The notes beneath the pieces are model-generated. The model ran no database searches, was not told where the DNA came from, and saw only the letters and a list, made by a program, of their open reading frames with translations. This document shows, one piece after another, positions 26,401 through 40,304 of a DNA stretch of 64,000 nt (position 1 is its first letter; each line of letters begins with the position of its first letter). Both the position numbers and the translations under genes were made by a program. The stretch comes from Daphnia carinata (Eukaryota > Arthropoda > Branchiopoda > Diplostraca > Daphniidae): NCBI RefSeq assembly GCF_022539665.2, contig NC_081334.1:4434424-4498423 (forward strand), in the 5' to 3' direction.

Positions 26401-29400
26401 TACCTTCTACCAAATGTCCGTGAATTTGCATAAAATGACGTTTGAAGTTTGGTTAATAAAAAGAACGCATTTCTTTTGACAACACAAACGGAAATTGAAT
26501 TGTTTTTTTTTACCTGGTAGCCGGGGATACCGATTTCACCGTTGTCGCCAGCAGGACCCGAAGGTCCTGGTGAGCCTGGAGGACCAGGTTTGCCTCTTTT
26601 GCCCCGTTCTCCTTGATCGCCCTTCATCCCTGCCAGACTCGAGATGACCGAAGTAGGTCCAGCTGGTCCAACGGGACCGGCCGGGCCGGCAGGTCCGACA
26701 TCGCCTTTAGTTCCTGGCAGTCCCGGTTCTCCAGCGTCGCCTTTCGCACCAGCGAGACCCATGATGCCCTGTGCTCCTCGATCGCCTTTGTCGCCCGGCT
26801 CTCCTTTCGTCCCTTTGGGCCATTTGGACGAACCAAATAGCGGCCCGCCACCCGATCCCACGTCCATATCGTCCAGCTGCATGGGGCTAGAAGGACCAGG
26901 CGGACCGGGCAGTCCCGGCAGACCGCGTTCCCCAGCTTCGCCTTTGGTACCCGGTCGTCCGTTTTCTCCCGGCAGTCCGGGCATTCCGTCGAGGCCTGGA
27001 GATCCTTGATCGCCTTTGGTTCCAGGAGTTCCATCCTTGCCAGGATGTCCGCGTTCTCCGTCGTTGCCAGTGTCTCCTTTAACGCCACGTTCGCCTTTGG
27101 GTCCCGGATCTCCTCTTTCGCCTCTCGGTCCCGGTTTGCCATTCATTCCAGCATCCCCTTTAGGTCCTGGACTTCCTGGTCGGCCTAAAGCTCCATAACC
27201 CGATCCAAATCCATCCTGTTTTTTTTTTTTTTGTTTTTTTGTTTGTTTTTTTTAAAGAATAGGAAATACAAATGTTAAGACACGCGCCCCAAAATACACT
27301 GAATGTATCAAACCAAATTAAAAACGCCAAAAATAACTCGTGTTGAAGTTGAATAATTCTGTAGTCACGAGCCAAACGAAACCAAAAAAAAAAAAAGTCC
27401 AGGGGAATGTAAGGAGAGAGAGAGAGATAGACGAAAAAAGGGGGGGGGGGGCAAAAAGGAAGTACCTTGTACATATTCCTCGGTTTCCAATCCGTCTTGA
27501 GAGAAACGCGTGTTAAAGTCAATATTGAGTTAAGCCAAACAAAGCGCCAAGATGATGAATGACAAAGTCAAAGAATTTTCTTTCTTGACGAAATCAAAAG
27601 AGAAAAAAAAAAAAAAAAGCAGGGGGCGAAAATACTCACTTCGAGAATGAGAGGTCCGCTGGCCACACCCGGTGGTCCTGGCAGTCCCGGGTTGCCAGGA
27701 ATTCCTGGAAGTCCATCACGACCTGGCTCGCCTTTCGGACCAGTCTGTCCTTCCTTGCCAATTGGGCCGGCATCTCCGCGCTCGCCTTTATCTCCAGCTG
27801 GGCCAGCAGGTCCTGTAGGTCCGATTGGCCCTTGGGCGCCCTGCCCAAAACAACAACAACAAGACGCCGATGAAACAGCATTTAAAAAAAAAAAAAAAAA
27901 TGGAATTATTATTATTATTATTATTATTTTTTTTTTTTGTTGCTATCGGCAAAATGTCATCAGTTGGTCGACAGTACCGGAATGCCCGTCATGCCAGGTT
28001 TGCCGTCGACGCCCGGTGGGCCAGGCACGCCCTGTTTGACTTGTTCGGCCAGCTTTGAGATGATAGAGGTCTCGTTGCATCCACAAACGCCGCCGCCCTT
28101 TTGTTTTTTTTTTTGTTTTTTTTTTTTTTATTTATGAAAAGAAGAACATGAAAAGAAAAAAGAAAAAGATAAAAACAAACAATGAAGTAAGCGCCTTGAA
28201 GTTGGAATTTCAATGTCCGTAATTGATCGTAAATGGAATCAATTTGCGGTGCAGCAAAAAGAGGGGCGCCCCGTCTCTACTGGAGAGCAAAGGCAAAACA
28301 GAGGCCCAACCCTTTTGCCATCGTCTTCAAGAGGCTGCGCCAATCTCTGCTTTTCATCACGCTCCCACTTCACTGTTAGTAGCCGGTAATTGAAAAGATC
28401 GTGACCGGCCGCTATCAAACTGTTGTACGTATCTGGTCATCGTCTCAAACTCTCTGCCTCCTCTTTTCCTCGTAGCTTTAACAACGTTTATCATCATTAT
28501 TCAAAAGAGGGCCACTTGTACTTGCTTTAAAGTGAGCTTTAAATTTCCTTTTTCCCTTTGTGTTTTTCGTTCGTGTAGATATCAGACAACGAGAAATTTG
28601 GAGAAAAAAAAAAAAAAAAAAAAAAAAAAAAACACACAAAAACTGATTAGATGAGGATTTACAGTTGTTTAAATCACGCCACCCGAGGGCGACACGAACC
28701 CCTTTTCTTTCCCCCCCCCCCCCACCGCACCCCTCACCCATCATCTTTGTCTTTCGTAACGGACAGCCTTAACAACATCATCATCATTCAGACAAAGGGC
28801 AGGAGGGTTATTCTTTTCTTTTGTTTTTTTGTTTTTGTTTTTGTTTTTTGAAATAATCCCGAATAAAAGAAAAGGATAAAAGTGGCAGACGAAAAATGCC
28901 GGCGGATGAGCGATCATTTTTGGCGCATTCGTTATTATAGAGACATGCGCACGAGAAAAAAAAAGAAAGAAACAAGATGAATACGACGTACACATAGTCG
29001 GGAAAAGATCAAAGTTTGTCTTGGTTTTGGCTCGATCGCTTGTTGCCAGGTCACGATCTTCTTTGCTTATCACGCGCATATCAAATGGCGGTAGGAGAAG
29101 GTGGAAATTGACGTGTCAATAGCGACAAACCATTTTCCCTCTTTTCTTTCGACGTTCTTCTTCTTCTTCTTCTCAGACTTTTTTCATCAAGCAGACACAA
29201 TTGACCGGAGGCCTTTCAGGTGTCTCTCTGGCAGATGCCAATGGCGCAAGTGATTAGGTTGTCGAAGAAATCGGCTGATGGATGGCCGAACAACAAGCCA
29301 TTCGGGATAAATAAGAGGCGGTTTTTGTGGCACATCAAAGAGCAAAACCTTTACATATTTTATTTTTATTTTTATTTTTTTTTTTTTTTTCCTTGGCTGG

Positions 29401-31719
29401 CGGGGGTGATTTGAGCGTAGAAAAAAAAAAAAAAATAGATATCCATCAATGTTTAAGCTAACAAGTGTTGCGGGCCAATAAGATTGAACGACATTGTTTC
29501 CCAATTAAAAAAAAAAAAAAAAAAAAAGTCGAAGGGGGGTGGGTTTCGAACGACACCAATGTTGTTTTGGTTTTTATCACGTTGGACTGTTGGGCTGTGG
29601 CCATCAATCGGCTTAAGTCACACGAGTCGAAGGCGGACATCATGTCAAGATTCACGTTCGAGATACGCTCGTTACGCTTTGGCATCCATTAAATTTAGAA
29701 TTAAAAAAAAAAAAAAAATAAAAATAAAAGGAGTTTTTTTTTTTTTTTGTTTTTGTTTTTGAACCGGTTGTGTTTGTTTAGTTTGCCTAACTCGTCGTCC
29801 GTTCAACTGACAGTGAATTTCGAATGAGGGCCAATCAACGTCACATTTCGCCGATTAAGGGCAATAACAGTAACCGCCATCCAAACGTCGAGACCCAATC
29901 TAAAATGGACGCGTGTTTTTGTATCGAGAGAAAACAAACGTCCGCAGTTTCAAAATGCAAATGAGAGGGTTAAAAAACTCACCCGCTCTGCGTCTCCCTT
30001 TTCGCCTTTCTCTCCGCGTTCGCCCGGCTCGCCCTTTTCGCTGCAACGGAATCCGTTCTGCATTCCGTGCATTTCTCGTACAATTCCTGTTCAACACATC
30101 AAGAAACATCCTTTTATTTGTTGATTGACATTTGAGAAGAGAAAAAGGTTTCAAATACGGACGGGGGGGGGGGGGGATCCAAAAAAAAAAAAAAAAAAGG
30201 TCCGTGGTTTGGACGGAGATGTTACGAAATACAGTGGCCGTGACCGTCGATATGGAGCAGCGCTACTTGGCCCCCCCCCCCCCCAAAAAAAAAAAAAAAA
30301 AAAAACTCGGTCGCATCTGTCAACGCCCTCGAATAAATCGCTCACTAGAAAATGCCAACAGAAAAATAAAAACCCCTGTCTCTCCGTCTGTTGCATGTTA
30401 AGGTAGGCGGGATTGGGCGCATCGTTGACGGCCGAGGAACATAAAAGAAAAGAAGCTTTTCCTACTGATGAACGACCTTTTTTTTTTTCTTTTTTTTTTT
30501 TTCTTTTTTTTTTTTGCTTTACGTCCGACGAAAACGAAAAGAGGCGGTAACAGAGTGGACCTGTCTGGTCGTCCATCTCTTTGACCAGCTTCGTCCGAGA
30601 GCAGCGGGTAGGTGGTAGGGCCAAGTCTCGTGCACAGGCTCCGTTGCGTTCAACATTTGATGAATAATGAGCTGGTTTTCGTAGCGACTCGGCGCCAATA
30701 CATTTCAGATTCAATTTCACGCTCATGTTGGGTGCGCACGGCCGTAATCGACCTCGTCGCAGCTGATACCTTCCAGCTGACATCATCCTCTTCTTGACGC
30801 TCATCCCTTTGCATTACGTGAGCAGCACACGATACCCCTGCCGTCCGTTCAGTTTTGTCATTGGAAAGAGAACCCCTTGCGCTGGAATCTGTTCAAAAGA
30901 ACAAAAGGGAGGAGGGCAGAGACCCAAACTATCGTATGGCCCATCGCACCCAAACATGTTTTAGGGGAGGAGGGATTTATTTTTATTGATAGAAAGAGAT
31001 ACGCGTATGAACGGGATTGATTACGTCTTTCATCTCGGGATCGTCATTCGGAATCTCGTCGACACTGATATGCCCCACAAGAGACTTTTCGAATTTGATT
31101 CCTAATCTTATCCTCGGTTTTCGTCGCCGGGTCGCAATCCACAAACACAATTTGCATATCACATTCAGACATCCGACCTTTTCATTTAAAAAAAAAAAAA
31201 CAAACCGATTTTTTTTTTTTCTTTGTGTCTCGAACGAAAAACAAAAAAATTATAGAACACGCGTTTGTTTTTTGTTTTTTTTTTTTTCGTATCGGATTGG
31301 GTTTGGCAGGAATGGGCGATCATAAATTTTTTTTTTTTTCACAGAGCTCCAAACGTGAATATCTAAAGGGGGGGAGCGGTATTGTGTTGCGCAGACTTTC
31401 TTCAAAAGACGAGGAAAGTTGTGTGTCGAAACAAACGACGAACGCGTATTGAAAAAAAAAAAAAAAAAAAAAAAAGAAAAAAAAAACGCGCTTAAAAAAA
31501 GAGTTAAGAACTACGAGCGGGGCCCGACGAATGCGAACCTCGTCTCTGGCCGGATGCCAAAAGGCGGCCTGCACTTTCTTTTAAGCGTTGATCGATGACA
31601 CCAAGTTGATGGAGCAGTTCGCAAACAGGCGCGTACACACACCTGTGTGTGTGTGTGTTACTCTATGCGAGAGCTTCTTCTATACCAGACCGGCTATCTT
31701 TAAAAACACACGCCATTTC

Positions 31720-31755
<36 letters not shown>

Positions 31756-34700
31756 CGTATGTAATGTTGACGGACCCCGAACTTCCCGTTCCCAGGACCT
31801 ACATACCGCTCCCAGTGTGATTGATCAAAAAAAAAACGCAAAAGATTCTCTTTCCTCATTTTCTTTTTGCCTGCGTCTTTGTTTTGTTTTTTTTTTTTTT
31901 ATTCATTTGCCACTTGTACTCGTATTGAATCGAATGTCTCTCATTCCGCTATTTCTTTATTGGCGTACTGGCAACGCTGTGTTTTCTTTCAAAAAAAAAA
32001 AAAAGAAAAGAAAAAGAAAAAAGAAAAGAAAAATGTACGAGGAAAAAATCATCAAGACTCTTATGCCCCTGTTGAATAATTGTTCCTCTGCTGCTGTTGT
32101 TGTTGCTGGCACACAAAGTAGCCCCACATTAGCGTCGAGTGAAGAAAGATAAACTTGTTTCTCTTGTCGACAAGACGAAAGCAAACAAAACAAAAAAAAA
32201 AAAAAGAAAAAGAAAAAGAAAGAACGCGCGTTTTTCTTTTCTTTTTTTTTTTCCACGAATAATAAGAATAAACAACACACCTGGACGGTAGGCGTTTTGT
32301 TTGGTTGTTATTTTGCCTGCATATATATATACATGTGTTTGTCCCGAAATAAAATGCGCCAACTATTGCTAGACTAAACTGCTGTCGTGTAGAGGAGGAG
32401 AAGGACGGGCCCAACGAGGAAATGTGTGTAGTAGCCCATTGTTACACGAGTCTCGTTTTCTTTTTGTGTTTGACATCCGCTGAGAAGAGCCACCACCTCG
32501 ACATCCAGGAGAAAATCCAACCGTACGTCATGTCGATGCGAGCACATGATTCTGTTGTCATCAGACGCAAAGGCTTTCTCAATTAACATTCCTAGACCGA
32601 GGGACTTTTTTTTTGTTGTTGTTGTTGTTATCGTGAAAGATAAACAATTCAGATTATGTCATTCCGATTTTGTTCTTCAAAAGGGGAAAGAAAAACAAAA
32701 GAGTTGTGCCAAGCGCATTTACCAAACGATGACTTGGCATACGATCCACCCCCCTTTTTTTTTTTTTTTATTTATAGACGTCCAGACGTCACCCCTTTTT
32801 CTTTCAAAACGAAATTCTTTTTTTTTTTTTTTTTAATTCTCCTTTTGTTACTACAAGACACTCAAACAATATGGCCATTATTTATTTCTCCTCCCACCTA
32901 AACGCGTTATCTAATAGTTAAAAAAAAAAAAAATAAATAAATAAATTCCCCAATCAATTGAACGTTTGACGTTGAACATCTGTAAAGGTCGACTACAATA
33001 GGTCACCACACGATCCCATTCGGTAGGCAATATTTAAAGAGAGGAGGGAGTTGCCTCACCCCAGTGCCTTGTTGATCCTGCGCTTCTTTTGTTGTGCGTT
33101 TACGCGATGCAACAGATAACCTCACGTAGGTCACGACTAGTCATAACTCAAAGACTCCCCCCCTCCTCCACCTACTCCACCTACCCCAGTGTGTGTGTGT
33201 GTGTGTGTGTGTGACCCCTTTGGCCCAAAACTCATTCGACATGGGGAGATTCATGACGGTCGTACGGGACGTTCTTCCTGATTGACAAGCGCCATTACAA
33301 GCTCCTCCCATTTGGCTGGAAAACACTCAAGACGCACTTCTACCACCAACCCCCATCGGAAAGTCGAGAAAGAAAAGAAAAAGAAAAAGAAAAAGATAAA
33401 ATAGAAAAAATAGAAAAAAAAAAGGCAAAGACACGACTTTGATCCAGGAGCTACGGGCAAATGGCGACGTTGAAGAATGTTAAAAGCAATCGTGCAACAC
33501 GCGCGCGCGCCTCCCGATAGAGAGCGCAGCAACACAGCCGACCAGCAAGTCCACGCCACTCACGGGCAATTAGGCGGCCGTCATAAACCACCGCTAGACT
33601 AACCCAACCGAAAAAGAAAACGGCGGGTGACTGACTCGACATGGAAAAAAAAAAAAAAAAAAAAAAAACCCCTTGAGCTTGGAGTGACGCACGTCACCTG
33701 GCCGCCGTCATTTTCACGACGCCTCAAAAACAACACGGCCATATAAAAAAAAAAAAAACTTTTTCTTATTTTCTAAAAAAAAAAAAAAAAAAAGAAAGAA
33801 AGTCTTACCGACAACGTCGGGCGACACGGGCGGAGGGGGAGGCGGATGAGGTGGCGAACACGGCGGAAGCGGTTGAGATGGATCGAGCAGTCCGGCTGTT
33901 GACGACGGCGAATTCTTGTCAATCGATGAAGAGTCGATGCCCGATCCGATATCCGGATCTTCGCCATCCGTTTCCGAATCCACCTGTTTTCCCATTTGAA
34001 AAGTACGTTCATTAGATGCGATCAAATGGAAAGCGATTGAAATAATAAATGGCAAAATAATAACTAAAACAAAAAAAGAAAAGGAGTAAATACATCGAAA
34101 TTGTTCACCAGGGAATCGTCGAGATCGAAATCACCGGAACCATCTCCAGAAAACTAAAAAAAAAAAAAAAAAAAAACCAAAAACAAATAAATGAAACTGA
34201 AAAATAACCAAAAATAAAAGAATTGAAATAAACAATGAAATAAAGAGAAATCATTCCGAGTACACAAGCAAAAAAAAATAAATAATAATAATAATAATAA
34301 TAAAAGAAATTGGAAACGAGTGATGATGTCACGCTTAGAAAATGCGCCGCAAGAAACGAACGAATGAAACGAGTATATATATATATAGTCTCATTTGAAT
34401 ATTTCACGTTCACAAACAGGTCAGAGTTCGAGGTGGCTCAAACTTTGAGTGTACGTCAAATAGCTCTCTGCCTGTTGCAAGAGCGTCGGTATACCTCCAA
34501 AAGAATTCGATTATTTATAGACTCTTTTTTTTTTTTTTTTTTTTTTTTTTGCCTGTGCGCGGCTCGAGAAAAACGACAGACTTTTATCTCCTCTCCAAAA
34601 TTCAATGTTGATTCAAAATCCAGCACAGCAAACAACAGCGGCTACGTACACTACATTCGTCCGTCTCGATCATGTGCAACGTTTTTGATTTGTTTGTTTT

Positions 34701-35150
34701 GTTTTGTTTTGTTTTTTCTCTCACGAAGGTCGTCAGTTTGATACGCAAAAAGACGACACGAAACACGAAACACTGGCCTTATCAAGTCGAATGCGTAGTA
34801 TAACACGGTCAATGTTATAGCCGAATGAGCACACGTATATATATATATATAGAATGTTTCGATGGGGCGAGTCCATTAATAACCACCAGTGGAAAACAGA
34901 CTGTGAAACATCTCATTGCAGCAGCATCTCTTTCCCTCTGCCCATCTTCTGACACTTTTCTTTTTTTTTTTTTTTTTTTCTTTTTCCTTATTGTTTGTCT
35001 GTCGATTTGCCCTCTCCTTGTCCGTTCTGATCAGAGCACACCATCTCTCTTTTTGGGGGCCGTTCTTTATAACACGCCAGATTGTCTCTTGCAACCCAAC
35101 CGCTGCGGAGCTCTTCGTTTCTCTTGACATTCCAATTACCACGCTCGTTC

Positions 35151-35192
<42 letters not shown>

Positions 35193-38100
35193 ACAATGTC
35201 TTGGCACTAAAAGCATAGATCCCCCTTCCCCTCCCATCTGCACGGTGATTACATTCTCCTTTTTATTCGGAAAACAAAACAAAAAGGTGAAAATCATTCG
35301 ACAAATATTCGTTTTGTCACGCGGGAAAAAAAACCACACCCCGCCACACAAACGCAAATTGTGCCGCATCATTTCCAATCTTTTTTGTTTTTTTGTTTTT
35401 TTGTTTTTTTGTTTTTTGCGCCAACGGCCGTTCAACTCTTTTCCTAAAAGATAATAATCGAATGAAATAGAATCGAGACCTGGTGAACCGTTACGTGTTG
35501 ATACGTGGCCGCAAAAAAACAAAAAAAACAAAAAAAAACGAGACGACCGTTTCTAATTCCTCCACCTCCTCCACCTCAAATAAAAGAGTGTAGTGCGTAG
35601 ACGATCACGATTCTCATTTTTTTTCCGATTCAATCAACACAGACACATGGCACTTTGCGGTTTGTTTTTTTTTTTTTTTTTTATCCAAACTGTTTTAAAA
35701 AGTTGAACGATGCGAGTAGAAAAAAAAAAAAAACGGGGCAAAATAGCGAAATGAAATTGAATGTCGTCTGAAAATTGTTTGCGATGAAAATGTGTGGCCG
35801 AAACGTGGAAGAGAGAAAAGAATAATGAAGACGTTTCCTTCCTTTGTTTGGCTGAGAATGACATGACAGGCGAAATGGTGCCGACGTCTTGATATTTCTC
35901 TCTCTCTTTGACGTTTCAATATAACGCACGAACGGACGCAAGGAACCAACAGCGTTCCAAAAAGAAACCCAAGTTCCTTATTGAGGCAAACGACATGTTT
36001 ATAGTCGCCGATAACGAAGCCTGGCGTGACCAACGGCACGGCCAAACACGCACGTACCCTCATCTCCCTCATCATTTTTTTTTTCTTTCTTTCTTTAACC
36101 AATCAAAAATAATAATAAAAAAAAAAAGGGCCACAAAGAATCGAATAAAATTTCCCAAAATTGTCTTTCACGCGCGACATCGAGCGGCCGAAACTATTCG
36201 CAACGTTTTTAAAACGAAATAGAGCTGATTCACATGCGGATCGGATGGCATTGTTTTGTCTTGTTCCACCATTTCCTTCGTCTTTTCTTTATAAAAAAAA
36301 ACAAAAAAAAACAAGAAAATAAATCAGCGACATTCGGGTGTCAAAGATCACGAAAGTGTTGGAGCCAGGGCGACACAGCGGACAGACTTTGTGCGATATC
36401 TGCAGCAATTCTTTCACTGCCTCAGCATGGAACAATTGGCTAATGTAATCGAGAATCAACTATCGCTCGAGGTGGCCATTTTCAAGTCGTTGAAAAAAAA
36501 CAAAAAAGAAAAAAGGAGAATCACTCGTTGCAATCAAAAGAGACTCTTTAAGAGAAAAAAAAAAAAAAAAGAAAAGGAATGAAAATATTCGACGTTGTCG
36601 TCTCACGGATGTTTCGCTTGGTGCCGGATGTGGAAGGTGCGACCGTGAGAGATCCGCCCCTTTCAAGGACGACGCGATCTATTCTTCTCTGATTACACGA
36701 AATCACAATAATCGAATGGTAAAAAACGAACAAATAAACAAAATCAAGACTTTTTTTTTTTTTCTTTTCTCGATCATCATCGTCCTCCTCATTTCTTGGT
36801 CGTGTTGCTATGCCTTTCCTTTCGGACTTGAACGCTCATAGAAAAGCAGACAGGAAATTGGAAATTCGTCTGGGGGGGGCTCTCACTTTTGTCACGCTGC
36901 TAGAATCAAACGCTCGGAACACACACAACGTTTTCCCGGACGACGCAACAACAACATGGACGTGCTCCAGCATCAACAAAATCTACGTTTTTTTTTTTTT
37001 TTTCAAATCCACCGAAATTTCAATGTAGCGTGCGGAGACGTGAGATTCCGGACGTGACTCGTCTCCACATTATTTCCTACACACACACACACACACACAC
37101 ACACATCCCCTCCCCCATTTTTTATTAGCCTGGCCAGTGAGCATATCATCAACGATGACGAATCTATACGTTTCTTGTTTTGTTTTTTTTGCTTTCTGTC
37201 TGCGCCCTATAAAAATAAAATAAAATAAAAAAAAAAAACATGGAAATAAAACAATGAAAAATGTACTAGCGGCGTAGCCTCTAACCTCAATTAAAAAGCT
37301 TTAAAAAGAAAATGTTTATTTTTAACTCGAAAATTCAAAATGTAGTCTACTTCGCTATATAAGGACGTGTTCCGGGAGTCTGCCGTAAGTCTGGCTATTC
37401 CTTTCTCTTTTTTTTCTTTTCCTTCACGGGTTTTAAATCAGAGCAGACGCTGGCCAACATGTTCTCTCTCTCTCTCTTTTTTTCCAAACATTTCCTAACC
37501 CGAGCAAGAAAAAAAGAAATGCTTTTCAAGTCTTTTTAAGAATTTCGATTGCCGCAACTGGTGTGCGTCCTATATAAATAGTTACAGATGCCCCCGGTAT
37601 TTGAGTTCAAGCAGAAAAGAAAAAAATCAAATAAAATAAAATAAAATCTCACGTAAAATACGAGAAAAGAATAAACGACCGCCTTTTATACCCCACCTAC
37701 AAAACCGCATTCGTTTCAGACCCGACTATCATAATGAATATTCCCTTTTTCTTTTACTTGTATAGACGTGGTCTTATCAACGTGTGGCATCTTTACGAGT
37801 TAACAGGGAGGTCCATTCCTTTTGACGTGGGCCATCACACACACCGTTCCCACTCACCCTCTCCTGTCTCTCTCTGTTAAGGGGTTGGAAAAGAAGAAGC
37901 TTTTTTTTTCTTTTTTTCGAGCGTAAAAAATCGGTGGATGACGCAAGAAACTGGTTCGCATTTTTTTTTTTTTGTTACGACACGATTGTTTGTCCGCCAC
38001 AAAAAAAAAACAGTCGGTATAAGTCTGGCGGAGGGGGCAAAAAAAAAAACAAAACAAAACAAAAAAAAAGGCAAAGAGTGTTGAATTGCAACGAATTGAC

Positions 38101-38819
38101 GTAACTGAAGGATTTACGAAACATGTGCACAACGCCCCGGTTCTACATCCGCACACGGACGTCGGAGAGAAATATTATGTATAACATGGAACGCCCCAAG
38201 CTTTCAAACATTTAAAAGCCACACGCAAAAGAACAAAAGAGCCACCAAAAAAAAAAAAAAAAAAAAAAAATTGTTTTCTTTTCGGTTCTGTTTTTCCCTT
38301 TAAAGATATGCAAATCGGTTGAACCAATTTCACGAGAGGAGCGCACGACGGAGAAAAACACGTCGAAAATGAAGGCGAGAGAAAGAGAGAGAAAAAGGTT
38401 CAAAAACCTTTCGGATAGAAAAGCAAAAAAAAAAAAAAAAAAACAACAAAAAAGACACATCATTTAAGCAGGCGCCGTTCGTCGGCCGAACGCAACCAAA
38501 ACAGACAAAAATGGGAGACTAGAAAAAAAAAAAAGCAAATTAAAAATAGTCACGCTCCCACTCGAAAAATACGAAATAAATTTTCGAAAAAAAAAAAAAA
38601 AAAAAACCATTGGCGTGTGTCTATCATCAAACGGTAATAGAATTGTTTTCCTTTTTTTAAAAAGGAGGGAAAAAAAAAAAAAAAAGAAAAAAGAAAAAAG
38701 GGCAGATAGAACCGAGAGAGCGAGAATGATCTAAATAGCCGGAACGAAACTGAGCATTGACACATTGGGCTGGCAGCCGGGGTAGGGATTAACATTCCCC
38801 GGCGGAAGGAAATGCATGG

Positions 38820-38850
<31 letters not shown>

Positions 38851-39395
38851 AGGGAAGCCAAGGTCTTCTCTAGAGTCGACCCATTTTGTCAGTTTCTGTT
38901 TTGGCTGTTGTTGTTGAATCATTCAATTAACACTATGAGTCACGCGTCGCAAGTCAAGTCGGCAGACGGATGAGCGCGGAACAAAACTGGCAGGTTCCCC
39001 ACCCAGCCCCGTCAAGCTGCTCATAACACACATGGACCCAACTTCCTCAACACGCATTTTCGTGTAACATACAGTGCGTAGTAGGTCCATCACACACAAA
39101 TAAAAGGGGAGAGAGAGAGAGAGAGAGAGAAAGAAAAAATAAAAACGCCCCGTTTGGAATAGAGCGCAACAACTAAAGAAAGAAAGAAAGAAAGAAAGAA
39201 AGAAAAAAAGAAAAAATGTGAAGAATTTCGTTTTGGCGCACGTCCAATTCCGAGTTTTGGTGTAAGCAGTTGGTGGAGTCATCAATAACCCTCGTCGACT
39301 AATGTAATAATTCACCGAATCAAAAGTGCGCACACAACGAAACTCTGAATGTTTTACATTTCAAATTTTGATTGGATGACACGAGCAGAAAATTC

Positions 39396-39436
<41 letters not shown>

Positions 39437-40266
39437 CTTCTTTTTTTTTTGATTGTGCACGTTAAATCCAAAACCCCGTGTGTCTACGTGTGTGTGTGTA
39501 AATTGTCCAAACGTACTGTAGGGATAACGATAGATGGGCCCTAAAGGAGGTAGAAAACAACTCCTTCTCCTCCCCCTTTGTTCTTTCTTCTTACCATCTG
39601 CGACTTGAGCGGTGTGTGTGCCGAGTTAATGATAGTCATCGACGTAGACGGGGCGAGTGCGAAAGAACAACAAGAACAACATTTTCGGCACGATCAGATA
39701 GACCAGCAAGGTGAGATTCAGATGGAAGGCAACGTTGATGCTCGCTGACAGACATCAAAGATAGACGAGGTTGCCCCTTTCTTATTTTCTTATTTTGTTT
39801 CTTTTTGTTTTTGGTTTTCAAAATGTTAATTTCTACGCAACATGGCTGCTTGTTTTGACCGTTCCGATTTTTTGATTTCTCATCATGGCCAACTCTTTTT
39901 CGCTATCCAATCATCTCTCGCGCAAACATTTCCTCATTTTTCTCGACTTGTTTTCTTATCTTACAAACTCCATGGACAAATTTGCATATCGCCAGGTGGG
40001 GCCACAGATGGCTACAACAACAACAATTCGAAAAAGAAAGAGGTGAATTCAAACAAGATGAAGAATTGCATGGGGCGGCCGTTATATCGGCGAACTGACA
40101 AGGAAACAACACCTCGTCGGCGACGGCCAATTGGATCATCATCCGTCACTTGTTTTTGCTTTTCTTTATCTTTCGCCAACCGCAACATTTCAAAAAAAAA
40201 AAAAAGACGTGACCGATTCAACTATTCAGGTTAACGCACTTTTAAACTTTCAAGTTCACCACGCAC

Positions 40267-40304
<38 letters not shown>

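Noticed and set aside
26152-27198. Plus-strand Pro/Ser/Gly-rich frames across 26-27.2 kb
   Set aside because: They are antisense shadows of the Gly-X-Y exons of multiplexin, which read as collagen on the minus strand.
30151-30804. 217-residue minus-strand frame overlapping the multiplexin region
   Set aside because: The frame runs through poly-Lys, poly-Phe and poly-Gly from homopolymers. Only small pieces of this stretch, partly in other frames, fit the multiplexin gene.
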